Positions 46,351-57,688 of a stretch of DNA of 64,000 nt are shown here, piece by piece. How positions within the stretch are numbered: position 1 is the first letter of the stretch; each line of letters starts with the position of its first letter. Source of the stretch: Coix lacryma-jobi var. lacryma-jobi (taxonomy: Eukaryota; Streptophyta; Magnoliopsida; Poales; Poaceae); the NCBI GenBank assembly GCA_009763385.1, contig CM019831.1, positions 118,241,482 to 118,305,481 on the forward strand, read 5' to 3'. The notes under the pieces were generated by a model. That model was not told where the DNA came from. It searched no databases and saw nothing but the letters and a program-made list of their open reading frames with translations. The translations under genes were made by a program, and so were the position numbers.

Positions 46351-47269
46351 GGTCCTGCTTGGATGCTCGATAATTGGGCTAAAACACCAGTAAATTATAG
46401 GTCTGTATATTTTTCAAGTTGAATCCAAATTTACTGTTTGGATGCTAGTGAGTCTACTTATTTTACTTCCGGATTAGAGCAATACCGTTGTAAAATAAAA
46501 AAATGTCTCCCTCAGCACGGAAAAGAAAACGACAACTATCGGGCTGCTGCTCCGCATCTCTACTCGACTCTGTTCTCCGTAGACTCGTCCTCGCTGCTGG
46601 CGGCGTCAACAAGTTTGGGGCTCCTGCTCAACACCTCCCATGGCCAACGCCTTGAGCCCTCGAGTCAGCTGAGGCCTCGTGCAGATCCGGAGGTGAATCA
46701 TCGATCCATCAGGACAAGGGCAGGAGCATCGGCGGCGGTAACGATAGCTGGTGCTGGTACTGCTATGGTAGGCGGATCTGCAGCGAATCGATGCTAATCT
46801 GGTGGCAGCGACTTTCTTTCTACGGCTCCGGGCTGGCCATCCTGTGGCGCTTCTAGGCGAGCAGCGAAGCAAGGTGCGGGCGCAGCTCCTCCAGCCGCAG
46901 GCTAAAGAGCTCCCTCAAGCACGCGTCGGCATGGCGCGGGGTCCATCGGCGAGCTACCTTCTAGCTGCACGGCGAGAGCACCGGCGGCGCTTGCTTTTAC
47001 AACTCCAGTGACGCAGACATGTCAAGGTAAGGATTGGGCAGACTTTATTGCTTCTTTTATCTTGGTATAGAATTGGCTCTTGCTCGATGGTCATGGATTG
47101 CAGGCCGCTTGATCTTAGGTCGTTTCCTTGGTTGCTGCTATTGTTCTTCAACAATTACCCAAACAATATTTTACCGGGGAAAGATATTCTGGTTGTTTTC
47201 TCGTGCACAAGAAATTACAGGCGGAAGCAAATTACAGGAGAAATAATTTACAGAACTTCAAACAGACCC
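46351..47269. mobile_element. PIF/Harbinger-like element, TSD TTA
   Basis: The left end GGTCCTGCTTGGATGC and the right end complement GGGTCTGTTTGAAG are imperfect inverted repeats of the grass Tourist/PIF style. They are flanked by TTA at 46348-46350 and 47270-47272. Length is 919 bp. GC-rich sequence inside (46550-47000) has open frames on both strands that are not recognisable as transposase; it may be captured gene sequence. Confidence 0.5.
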
Positions 47270-47272
47270 TTA

Positions 47273-47735
47273 GGAGTATCGCAAGAGACACGGTAGATGC
47301 AACTCCTCTTGATTATAATAAAAAAGAAATTGAAACGTACCTGAGGCTGGTGAATTCAGCTACGAGGCATCGCCGTTGTTCGGGCGGTATCGAATCTGTT
47401 GGAGCTCGGAAGTCGGAATAATTGGAAGCGGCCGGTGGATAGCCACCACGTACGGTGCGCCGGCGCGGTTTGTCGATCGTCGTCGGCCCGAGACAGCTAC
47501 TGCTCGACAGAGGCTGACGATGGATCGGGGCGGGGGTGGTGGTGAAGGCCGATTGCTTTAGGGAACGAACTGAAGATTAACAAGGCAAGAAGCACTGAGA
47601 CTCGGCCAGGGCTTTATGCGTTGGAATGAACAGGCGCAGGCTGGCAGCCAGACATGAACCTGCGGTGGCTCTTTTTGTCTGTATGACTTGGTGAAGGAAA
47701 TAAAGATGAGTCACGGAAGAAGATGGGTTGTTCAA
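47273..47735. other. Non-coding region
   Basis: Moderately GC-rich with short open frames and no recognised protein. Nothing further is seen. Confidence 0.35.
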
Positions 47736-47970
47736 CTCCGTCCGTCTCTAAATAACTATGGTTTTCGTTTCCCGAGAAACATCTTTATCTAAATATGTAT
47801 TAAAGAATATTAATGTTTATCGTACATAATTAGTATCATTGGAAAGATCTTTGGATCTAGTTTTATAACAAAATTATTTAGAGATACAAATATTGCATGT
47901 ATTTAGTATAAACCGAGTCAAACTTATGGCACGAACACCAATGATAACAGTTATTTAGGGACGGAAGGAG
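47736..47970. mobile_element. Degenerate Stowaway-type MITE
   Basis: CTCCGTCCGTCTCTAAATAAC at the left and the complement of GTTATTTAGGGACGGAAGGAG at the right are near-perfect inverted repeats. TA follows on the right and AA precedes on the left, so the duplication is imperfect. Length is 235 bp. Confidence 0.7.
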
Positions 47971-48037
47971 TAGGTAGCAAGCAAGCGTAATGGCAAGGTA
48001 ATTAACTACTTGGACCAGTGCTATTGATAAGTAGTAC

Positions 48038-48047
48038 AATCTATTGA

Positions 48048-48102
<55 letters not shown>

Positions 48103-48432
48103 ATAATTATTTCATACTCCCTCGTAGTTACTCCCATGTGGTATATGTCTAGATTTATGATGTATATAGCCCAACGAAGTATATGTACGCGGAGTATATA
48201 ATCGTACTAAAATATCTACGGTAGTATATACGTTGAGTATGCATATATACATAGAATATATGATTATACTTATTTTATATAGTATTGTAATGACATTACA
48301 GTAATATATTAAAAAATATAGGATATGTTATTTTTTTCCAGATCTGTACATAATGTTGATTATTAAAGATGTGAGTAATTACTCCCGGGAGTATATAAAA
48401 CTCACCCTATATATATATATGGTCAATAGATT
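48038..48432. repeat. Inverted-repeat element with (TA)25 tract
   Basis: AATCTATTGACCATATATAT at 48038 is matched by its exact complement ending at 48432. A perfect (TA)25 run is at 48051-48100. Inside, AGGATAATTATTTCATACTCC and the complement of GGAGTATATAAAACTCACCCT form weaker second arms. It is MITE-like, but no target duplication is clear. Confidence 0.5.
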
Positions 48433-49458
48433 AGATATATAGATACTCTATTGAAAGCTTAGGGCTTCCAATAGTTATTGGAAGCCCCAACCATCCTGCA
48501 CCTGGTCCAATCAGATCATCCAGCAGCCCATGGGCCCCACCATAAGGCCCATCCGGCCCACTATTTATATATCCCAACCATAATCCCACGCCCAGCCACC
48601 CACCCTGCGCCCCGACCCCCACCCCTACCAGCCCACATCGCGCGCCGCCCCATCCCCCGCGCAGCGCACCACCGCGCGCCCCACCACGCCGCAACCCACC
48701 GCCCCGCCCTCCCCCTCGCGTCGTCCTCCCACCCCGCGTCGCTCGCGTCGCCCCCCGCCTCGCAGCCCCGCTGTGGTCCGCGAGCCGCCCGGCGGCCCCG
48801 GTGCCGCGGCCGCCACCCCGCGCCCCAGTGTCGCACACGTCGCCCCCCGGCTGCTGCGCCGCGTTGATGGTGCCGCCCCGTCCCCGGCCGGCGAAGGTGG
48901 GCGGCCCACGGCTCCCTGCCCGGTAGCATGGGGGTTGACGGGTCGGTGGCTCACCCGCTCGCCCCTGGAGTTCGACGACGGGTGACCATCCCCACGCCAC
49001 CCCCTTCCCCGACTCCTCCCACAGCGACGACGATGGGCTACGCAGATGGCGCCCCCGGTGGCGACGCCGACGGCCAGCACGCGGTGGGGGCTCCATCTCC
49101 TTCACCGAGCAGCGGCGGCGCAACCCCCACACCCGTCGGTGCGCGGCCCCCTACACTGGCGTCGCACGGCTCCCCCCACCCAGGCAGCGCGCAGCCTTCC
49201 CAACCCGACAGCGCGCCCTCGCCCACCCCGGCGGCGCGTGGCCCCTGCCCTGGCGGCTCACGGCGCCCCCACCACCGCGGCGCGCGGCACCCCACCCCGT
49301 GGCGCGTGGCCCGCCCCTCCCCCGCGCGCCGCCCTTGCTCCTCTGAGCAAATCAACAGTGTGGCCTCTCCCAGCAGGCAGATCGATGGCCCTAAACCCGC
49401 TGCCCACTCTACACCCTCCACGCCGAGCGGTCCACAGACCCCACCAGCAGCAGCACGT
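48433..49458 (+). other. Promoter-like and GC-rich region left of SIRE element
   Basis: A double hairpin (CTATTGAAAGC, GGCTTCCAATAG, ATTGGAAGCC) lies at 48449-48487. Then come several GGCCCA/TGGGCC motifs (48530-48562), a TATTTATATAT box near 48562, and about 900 bp of C-rich sequence. GGCCCA motifs near TATA boxes are usual in plant promoters. Long open frames on both strands are of low complexity and unrecognised. The region continues at 59530 beyond the retrotransposon. Confidence 0.4.
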
Positions 49459-51283
49459 TGAAAGCCCTAGTTTGGTTTTGGTTAATTGATGAAACCTATT
49501 TGGTCTAATCCTATTGCTAAACATGTGTGTAGCTAATGAGAAAGGATTACGGCCAAGCCTTTGGTGGAGCTAGCAAAGTGGCAACCATGGAGGATGGTGA
49601 TGGCCACAAGCACTTAAGTGATCAAGTGCTCTACCTTTGGTGAATTGGAGAAGAGAAGATGCCTTGCTCAAGTGGTAGATTATTTCTTGACTTTTAATCT
49701 TGAGTATACACAAGCCAGACTATCAAGAGGGATATAAACTGGGCTAGCTAGATGGAGATGAAAAGTGCTCAAATCGTTTCTTAGTTCGCTTGCGAGAACA
49801 CTCTTTTCACCCACGGGCACTTAGTTTTTTAGAAGTCTGCCAGGGTGGAGCGGAGGTTCCGGTCATGGACCGGAAGTACCGCTCAGGCGAGCGATAGTTC
49901 TGCTGAAGTTCGGGGCCGAGCGGTAGTACCGCCAGGTACCTCCGGTCTCCGACCGGAAGTACCGGTCAGTGACCGGTAGTACCGCCAGGTACCTCCGGTC
50001 GCCGACCGAAAGTACCGGTCAGCTGACCGGAAGTCCTGGCCAGTTCTTCGTTTTCAAAACGGTCGTCTCCGTGAGTTGACCGGAAGTACCGGTCAGTGAC
50101 CGGTAGTACCGGTCCTGTTGACCGGCAGTACCGGTCCTGTTGACCGGTAGTTCCGGTCCACGACCGGTAGTTCCGGTTAGGCGCCGGTAGTTCCGCTCGT
50201 TTTCTCGCCTGCTAAGCTCGTTTGACCGTTGAGTCTCGTGCTGACCGGTAGTACCGGAAGTAATGACCGGTACTTCCGGTGGTCCCGAGTGCTCGGTTTT
50301 ATAAGCGTTTCTCCGTCCTGTGTGCGCTCTCTCTCGATCTTTGACGCCATTTCTTGTCTTCTCCATCAGCTCCAAGTGCAGAGACTCACCCACTCTCTCT
50401 CCCCTTGCTTCTAAGCATCAATCCACCATTGATTTGAGCTAGGGACGTGAGATTTGAGAGCGGGAGCATCGATCGTCGATTTGAGCACTTGGATTCTTTC
50501 ATCTCTCCGGCTTGGTTTGTGTTTATTACTCTTGGGTTCTTGGAACCCTAGCCGGTTAGGTGTTCTTCGGTGTTAGCCCATGTTGACTCATTTGTGAGGG
50601 CTTCTCGAAGTGTTTGTATCACCCTTGGATTCTTAGTGAAGAAACTCGGCTAACCTTTGTGGTTGCTTGAGTGAGGCAAGGAGGTGAAAGAGACTCCGAC
50701 CTTAGTGGTCACCTCAACAACGAGGACGTAGGCACTCATTAGTGGTGTGGCCGAACCTCGGGATAAATCCTTGTCTCCTGCGTGCTTATTGTGATTGTAT
50801 ATCTATTGTGGTGATTGACCTTCATATTCATATTTTTGGTGATTGGCTCTCTACTAGGCGTTCCCGAAGGCTCGGTGATATACTCTCTAGACTAGCTCAT
50901 TTCCTTATTGCTCATTTACTTTTTATTAGTTGAGCTAGTCACTCGCATTTATTGAGCTATTATTTTGCTATACATATTTATCTTGTTCATATATCTTATT
51001 TATATAGCACTTGATTACTATTGCTTCTGTTCTTGTTGATATCTTGTGAAGACTATTCTCGTCAATCTATTTAGTTGTACCCTTTTGTGTATCACAAGTA
51101 TAGCCGTCTTAATTTTGTGACATAGAATTATTAGGTAGATTTGTTGGATAGGTGGCTTGCAACACACTAATAGGCTAACGCAAAAAGCTTCGCCATTTGT
51201 TTTACTAATAGTGTGTTGCCTAAGTGATTTTGTAGATTTTAATTAGGCTATTCACCCCCCCTCTAGCCAATTCGGACCTTTCA
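49459..51283 (+). repeat. 5' LTR of SIRE-type element
   Basis: 1,825 bp. It contains an array of GACCGGTAGTACCGGTC-type palindromic units (about 49855-50280) followed by a TATAAG promoter at about 50300 and a CT-rich leader. Confidence 0.95.
49855..50280 (+). repeat. Palindromic CCGGTAGTACCGG array in 5' LTR
   Basis: More than 15 copies of CCGGTAGTACCGG, CCGGAAGTACCGG and CCGGTAGTTCCGG occur upstream of the LTR TATA box. The unit number differs from the 3' LTR (58085-58515): one 21-bp unit is absent and another block is expanded there. Confidence 0.8.
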
Positions 51284-51285
51284 AG

Positions 51286-51300
51286 TGGTATCAAAGCCGA
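51286..51300 (+). other. Primer-binding site (tRNA-Met type)
   Basis: TGGTATCAAAGCCGA two bases after the 5' LTR matches the initiator-tRNA-Met primer site of plant copia elements, with one variant base. Confidence 0.8.
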
Positions 51301-51341
51301 GGTCACCGTTTGTTTGAGGCTTAACAACCTCTGGTGTTACA

Positions 51342-52874
51342 ATGGCTCAAATCAACTATATGGGGAAGCCACCACATTTTGACGGCACCAACTTCGATTG
51401 TTGGAAGCGGAAGATGTGTGCATTCACAAGAGGAATGAATAGGAAGATTTGGGATGTGATTGAGCATGACTTTGCGGTGATTGATCCCGCAAGTCCAACT
51501 CCAAGAGAGGAAGAAAAGCTTCAATGGAATGATGTGGCAATCAATCTATTCTATGAAGCATTTGATTTAAAGGTGTTTGAGCAAATCAAGAATCTTGAGA
51601 GAGCAAGTGAAATTTGGGAGAGATTAGAAGAGACATATGAGGGCACCAAGGCGGTCAAGAGTGCCAAGCTTTATATCCTAAAAGACAAGCTTGCCACCTT
51701 CAAGATGCAAGATCATGAGAGCATACCGGAGATGTTTCACCGGTTGCAAGTGATTGTCAATGACTTGAAGGCCTTGGGAGAGAAGGTGGAAGACAAGGAC
51801 TTTTCTCACAAGTTCTTGAGATGCTTACCACCAAGGTTTGATACTTTGGTGACTATCCTAGTGAGGGAAGGATTGGATACGGTAACCCCAAACCAAGTAC
51901 TAGGTGATGTGGTCACTCAAGACACATACCGTGTGGAACGGGATGGGGGAGCCCAAGAGGAAGAGAAGAAGAAGAAGACCGTGGTGTTCAAGGCTTCATC
52001 CTCCAAGAGCAAGAGCAAGGGCAAAGCAAAGAAGGAGGAAAGTGATGATGAAGCTAGCACAAGCGACAATGAGTTAGATGATGAAGAAATAGCTCTATTT
52101 GTCAAGAAGTTTGGCAAGTTTATGAAGAAGAAGGGCTTTGGAGCAAGAAGGAGAAGAGATGCAACCAAGAGCACAACTAGAAGGTGCTATCGATGCAAGA
52201 GCAAAGATCATTTCATTGCGGATTGTCCACATTCTAGTGATGATGAAAATGATCGCAAAAAGAGCAAGAAGGACAAGAAGGAGAAGATAGAGAAGAAGAA
52301 AGAAAAGAAGAAGGGTGGATCCTATGTTGTGACATGGGATAGTGATGCTTCCTCAAGCGATGATGGTGATTCTAGTGATGATGAGAGGAAGACCACCAAG
52401 AAGAAGGATATGGCTAGTCTTGCTATCTCAAGCAAGTCTTCTATCTTCGACGCTCCATCGACGTGCTTCATGGCTAAGGCCGCTAAGGTATCATCCGATG
52501 AGAGTGAGAGTGAGAGTGATGATGATGAGGAGTACTCAAAGGAGGACCTCATAAGCATGCTACAAGATGCTCACTCTTACATTGAGACCAAGAGAAAGGA
52601 GTGCAAAGAATTGCGCAAAGCCAACAAGGCTCTTGAGCAATCCTTTGATGAGCTCAAGTCTACTCATGACAGGCTAGAGGAAGCCCATGAGAAGCTTGAT
52701 CAAGCTCACACTAGGCTTAAGGAAGCCCACTCTTCCCTCCTTGATCAAAGTAAGATTGAGGATGTTGTAGAGACATGCAATGTAGGAGTTACATGTGATA
52801 TACTTGATGAATCTTTTTATGCTCCTATTATTGTTGCTCCCATGCATCATCATCATCTAGCTCAACTAAAATGA
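51342..52874 (+). CDS. gag of SIRE-type copia element
   Basis: The open frame of 510 codons starts at the first ATG after the primer site (MAQINYMGKPPHFDG). The N-terminal half is a copia gag domain (FDGTNFDCWKRKMCAF, WERLEETYEGTKAVKSAKLY, FSHKFLRCLPPRFDTLV). A Lys/Ser/Asp-rich linker leads to a CCHC zinc knuckle (CYRCKSKDHFIADC), then acidic stretches and a long heptad-like coiled coil. It forms the capsid-like particle. It ends early at 52872-52874. Coiled-coil and second-knuckle sequence (CNSCKQSGHIEQHC) continues in other frames to 53358, so gag and pol were joined through this part in the intact element. Confidence 0.85.
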   Translation: MAQINYMGKPPHFDGTNFDCWKRKMCAFTRGMNRKIWDVIEHDFAVIDPASPTPREEEKLQWNDVAINLFYEAFDLKVFEQIKNLERASEIWERLEETYEGTKAVKSAKLYILKDKLATFKMQDHESIPEMFHRLQVIVNDLKALGEKVEDKDFSHKFLRCLPPRFDTLVTILVREGLDTVTPNQVLGDVVTQDTYRVERDGGAQEEEKKKKTVVFKASSSKSKSKGKAKKEESDDEASTSDNELDDEEIALFVKKFGKFMKKKGFGARRRRDATKSTTRRCYRCKSKDHFIADCPHSSDDENDRKKSKKDKKEKIEKKKEKKKGGSYVVTWDSDASSSDDGDSSDDERKTTKKKDMASLAISSKSSIFDAPSTCFMAKAAKVSSDESESESDDDEEYSKEDLISMLQDAHSYIETKRKECKELRKANKALEQSFDELKSTHDRLEEAHEKLDQAHTRLKEAHSSLLDQSKIEDVVETCNVGVTCDILDESFYAPIIVAPMHHHHLAQLK

Positions 52875-53085
52875 CTACTTCTACTACTTGTGATTCATCA
52901 TTAGTGGTAGAAAATGAGAACCTTAAGAACAAGGTTAATGAGCTCACTCATGCTTTAGGCAATGCCTATGGTGGAGATGCCCGCTTGCTTAAGTGCTTGG
53001 GTAGCCAAAGGTTTCACTCAACAAGGAGGGACTTGGCTATACCCCCAAGGGCAAGACGGCTTTTGCTCCTCACAAGACTTGTTTT

Positions 53086-56000
53086 GTGAAGAGCAACGGT
53101 CGGTTTTGCAATAGTTGTAAGCAATCCGGGCATATAGAGCAACATTGCTTTAACAAGAATAAAAACAAGAAGCATGCTCATGTTACATCTATTCACTTTG
53201 ATTCTTGTTATATGCTTACTAAGGGCACTAATGGAGTGAAGGCTAAGTATATTGGTGCACCCATGGTTGGCCCAAAGAAGAAGGCAATTTGGGTGCCCAA
53301 GAGCTTGGTGACTAATCTTGGAGGACCCAAAAAGATTTGGGTACCTAAGAAGAATTGATCTCTTTTGTAGGTAAACTATAAAGCCGGAGGAAGGCATTGG
53401 GTGCTTGATAGTGGGTGCACTCAACACATGACCGGAGATGGTAGAATGTTCAAATCAATCAACACTAGTGGCAATGATCTTGCGGATGCTATCACTTTTG
53501 GTGACAACAAGAAAGGCAAGGTCAAAGGCTTGGGCAAGATTGCAATATCCAATGACTTGAGCATCTCCAATGTGCTATTGGTGGAATCTCTCAACTTCAA
53601 CTTGTTGTCAGTGGCACAATTATGTGACCTGGGATTCAAATGCATTTTCGGTGTTGATGATGTGGAGATTGTGAGTGTTGATGGAAGTGACTTGGTGTTC
53701 AAAGGATTTAGATATGAGAACCTTTATTTGGTGGACTTTGATGCTAGTGAAGCTCAATTGACAACATGCTTATTCACCAAATCAAGTATGGGTTGGCTAT
53801 GGCATAGGCGCTTGGGACATGTTGGAATGAAGCAACTAAAGAGGCTAGTGAAGCATGACATGGTGAGAGGGCTAAAAGATGTTCACTTTGAGAAGGACAA
53901 GCTTTGTAGTGCATGCCAAATGGGAAAGCAAGTTGGAAACACCATCCAAACAAAGGAATGATGAGCACTACACATGCACTTGAGTTGTTGCACATGGACT
54001 TGTTTGGACCAACTACATATGCAAGTATTGGGGGAAACAAGTATGGCTTTGTGATAGTGGATGACTATACAAGATACACATGGGTCTTCTTTCTTGCTGA
54101 CAAAAGTGAAGTGTTTGGGGTATTCAAAACCTTTGTCAAGAGAAGCCAAAATGAGTTTGATAGAAGAATCAAGAAAGTGAGAAGTGATAATGGAGTGAGT
54201 TTAGAAAACAAGAGTTGATGAGCTATGTGATGAATTTGGAATCAAGCATCAATTCTCGGCCAAGTATACACCTCAATCCAATGGGATAGTTGAAAGGAAG
54301 AATAGGACACTCATTGACATGTCAAGATCCATGCTTAGTGAATACAATGTGAGTGATTCTTTTTGGGCCGAAGCAATCAACACGGCATGCTATTATAGCA
54401 ACCGCTCTATTGTCACCCTCTCTTGAAGAAGACACCATATGAGCTCCTCAATGATAGAAAGCCCAACATTGCTTATTTCCGGGTCTTTGGGTGCAAGTGC
54501 TACATATTGAAGAAGGGCACAAGACTTGGCAAGTTCGAAAAGAAGTGTGATGAAGGGTTTCTACTTGGTTACTCCACTACAAGCAAAGCCTATAGAGTGT
54601 GGAACAACATAACAAGAATAGTTGAAGAAGTCCATGATGTTGAGTTTGATGAAACCAATGGTTCCCATGAAGAGCAAGATAATCTAGATGATGTGAGAGG
54701 AACGCAATTGGTGGAAGCTATGAGGAACATGGACATTGGTGATATAAGGCCAAAGCAAGTGATTGATATTGAAGATGACAAAGATCAAGTGCTCTCTCCT
54801 CCAACCATGCATGGCAATGATGTTGCAAGTTCTAGTGGTTCTCATGATCAACAAGATGCTAGTAGCTCTCAAGTGGCTCATCCAAGTACAAGTGCAAGTG
54901 CTCAACCGCAACAAGTGCTCCAACCAACACATATTGCAAGAGATCATCCTTTAGATCAAATTGTTGGTGACATAAGAAGAGGTGTGCAAACAAGATCAAG
55001 ATTGGCTTCATTTTGTGAACACTACTCATTTGTATCATCTATTGAGCCAACCAAGATTGATGAAGCTTTGATGGATGTTGATTGGGTAAATGCAATGCAT
55101 GAAGAGTTGAACAACTTTACCCGCAATGATGTTGGGAATTAGTGGAAAGACCAAAGAACACAAATGTCATTGGTACAAGATGGGTCTTCCAGAACAAGCA
55201 AGATGAAGATGACATTGTTGTAAGGAACAAAGCAAGATTGGTTGCACAAGGGTACACTCAATTGGAAGGTATTGACTTTGGAGAAACCTATGCACCGGTT
55301 GCTAGATTAGAAGCTATTAGAATCCTACTTGCATATGCTTGTTCTCACAACATCAAGCTCTATCAAATGGATGTGAAAAGTGCTTTTCTCAATGGGTTCA
55401 TCAATGAGTTAGTGTATGTTGAGCAACCTCCCGGGTTTGAAGATTTGAAGAAGCCCAACCATGTGTATAAGCTCAAGAAAGCATTATATGGGTTGAAGCA
55501 AGCACCAAGAGCATGGTATGAAAGATTGAGAGACTTCTTGCTAGCAAAGGGGTTCAAAATTGGGAAGGTTGACACCACTCTCTTCACCAAGAAAATTGGA
55601 AGTGACTTGTTTGTGTTGCAAATCTATGTGGATGACATTATCTTTGGATCAACCAACCAAGACTTTTGTGAAGAGTTTGGAGAGATGATGGCTAAGGAGT
55701 TTGAGATGTCTATGATTGGAGAGCTTAGTTACTTTCTTGGACTACAAATCAAGCAAATGAAGAAAGGCACTTTTGTTAGTCAAGGCAAGTACATCAAGGA
55801 CATGCTCAGGAAGTTTGGGTTAGATGAAGCAAAATCAATAACCACTCCAATGGGCACAAATGGACATTTGGATAGTGACTCTAGTGGTGACATGGTGGAT
55901 CAAAAGTTATATCGGTCAATGATTGGAAGTCTACTACTCTATGTGACCGCATCAAGGCCGGATGTCATGTTTAGTGTGTGTATGTGTGCAAGGTTCCAAG

Positions 56001-56580
56001 CTTCACCAAGGGAAAGTCATTTGAAGGCAACAAAAGAATATTGAGATATTTGAAGCACACTCCAAATGTTGGACTATGGTATCCTAAGGGCTCTCAATTT
56101 GAATTGATTGGATACTCGAATTCCGATTATGCGGGATGCAAGGTGGATAGGAAGAGCACTTCGGGCACTTGTCAATTGCTTGGAAGATCACTTGTCTCAT
56201 GGTCATCAAAGAAGCAAAATAGTGTTGCACTCTCTACCGCCGAAGCCGAATACATATCCGCGGGTAGTTGTTGTGCACAATTGCTATGGATGAAAGCAAC
56301 ATTGCAAGATTATGGAGTCAAGTTTGGACAAGTCCCATTGCTATGTGATAATGAGAGCGCCGTCAAAATAGCCACCAACCCGGTTCAACATTCAAGGACA
56401 AAGCATATTGACATAAGACATCACTTCATTAGAGATCATCAAGCCAAGAAGGACATATCTATTGAGAGTGTGGGCACCGATGATCAACTTGCCGATATCT
56501 TCACCAAGCCACTAGATGAGAGAAGATTTTGCAAGCTAAGGAATGAATTGAATATCCTCGATTTCTCCAACATGAGTTGA
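53086..56580 (+). pseudogene. pol of SIRE-type copia element (protease, integrase, RT, RNase H), frameshifted
   Basis: Recognisable parts in order: second zinc knuckle; protease-region motif WVLDSGCTQHMTGD (about 53395); integrase zinc finger (HRRLGHVGMKQL, CSACQMGK), integrase core (HMDLFGP, RSDNG, ERKNR; 53980-54400); reverse transcriptase ([20 protein letters not shown]; 55142-56044); RNase H (ALSTAEAEY, KHIDIRHHFIRD, ADIFTKPL; to 56580). Breaks: stops at 53356 and 53368, and frame changes near 53940, 54210, 54420, 55130 and 56035. Several are single-base changes in short homopolymers. Motif residues are otherwise intact, which fits the young LTRs. Confidence 0.9.
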
Positions 56581-57688
56581 ATGCACCCCCACTTATGACA
56601 TGCCTCTCCTCCACAAAGCAAAGGTGAAATTGTTTGGCATGTGCATTCATTCTTATTAGGTTGTGCTCTAGTTCATATAGCCATCACATTGCTTATCTAG
56701 GCTCATTCATGGTAAATCAAATGAATTTGAAGTATATATGGTACCACTATTGCTTCTATGTTTGACTTGATCTAGTGGTAGCATATAACTCGTTTGTGAG
56801 CTTGTGACTCTAGTGTTTGATCTAGTAAGTGAGCAAAAGTGTTTAACCAACGTGAGTAAGATAACCATTGCAAGATGAGTGAAGAAGCTTACTCTAGAGC
56901 AAACCGTGTTAAACCTTATGCTCATGAGCTAGTTTAAGCCACAACTTGACTTAGTTCGATCTCCTTATATGAATCTCATGCTAAAAGTTTTCTCCTTCCT
57001 TTGTAATTGTCCCACCTTTTATGATAATTGTTGCCAAAGGGGGAGAAAATGCATACAAAGATAAGATAACTAAGGGGGAGAAAGTGCTACAAGATATATG
57101 CTAGTGAAGGGGAGTAACAAAGACAAAAGGGGATCAAAGCTTCAAGTGGCGGAACTTGAACAATTAAAATTTGAGCATACAAATAGGGGGAGCAAGCTCA
57201 TAAACATGTATGTTGCATTTGAAATGTGCATATCTCATATGATTGATTGCATTGCATAAGCTATTATTTTGATATTCATGCTTATGTGGTGAATGCTAGT
57301 GATAGGACTTGATTGATGAATTGATTTACTAGCATGTATATAATGGCAACTAGACATACCTATATTTCAAGTGGTTCAAGAGCCTTATTATAATGTTGAT
57401 CTCATGGGGTTCTTGAGTTTTGATGTATGTCTAGTGACAAATGGTGCTAAGGATGGTATAACATGTGCACTCCGATTGGTATCACGCTTCAAAGGTCCAT
57501 TCTTATGCCTTAGCATCATCATTGATAGTGTTGCTCACCCACACTTCATATCCATACATATGTGCCAATTTTAGAACCAAACTCTAATAGCACATATGCA
57601 GGGGGAGCTAATACTATCAATGTGGTTACTCAAATTTGAATTACATATCTTTGTATAGGTTGTCATCAATTACCAAAAAGGGGGAGAT
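56581..57688 (+). other. Post-pol spacer with repeated polypurine tracts
   Basis: No envelope-like or other gene is recognised. AAGGGGGAG-type tracts recur at about 57038, 57072, 57107, 57130, 57185 and 57600, before the final one at 57675-57686 that abuts the 3' LTR. Confidence 0.6.

Noticed and set aside
46550..47010. A PIF transposase or MYB-like gene inside the Harbinger-like element
   Set aside because: Open frames are under 120 codons, occur on both strands and show no transposase motif.
48478..49458. Protein-coding genes of 120-230 codons in C-rich sequence
   Set aside because: Overlapping open frames exist in nearly every phase, and composition is Pro/Ala/Arg-dominated with no domain. 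This is expected from GC content alone.
56581..57688. An envelope-like third gene of the SIRE element
   Set aside because: No open frame of useful length is present; the longest (about 67 codons near 57371) has no membrane or coiled-coil pattern.
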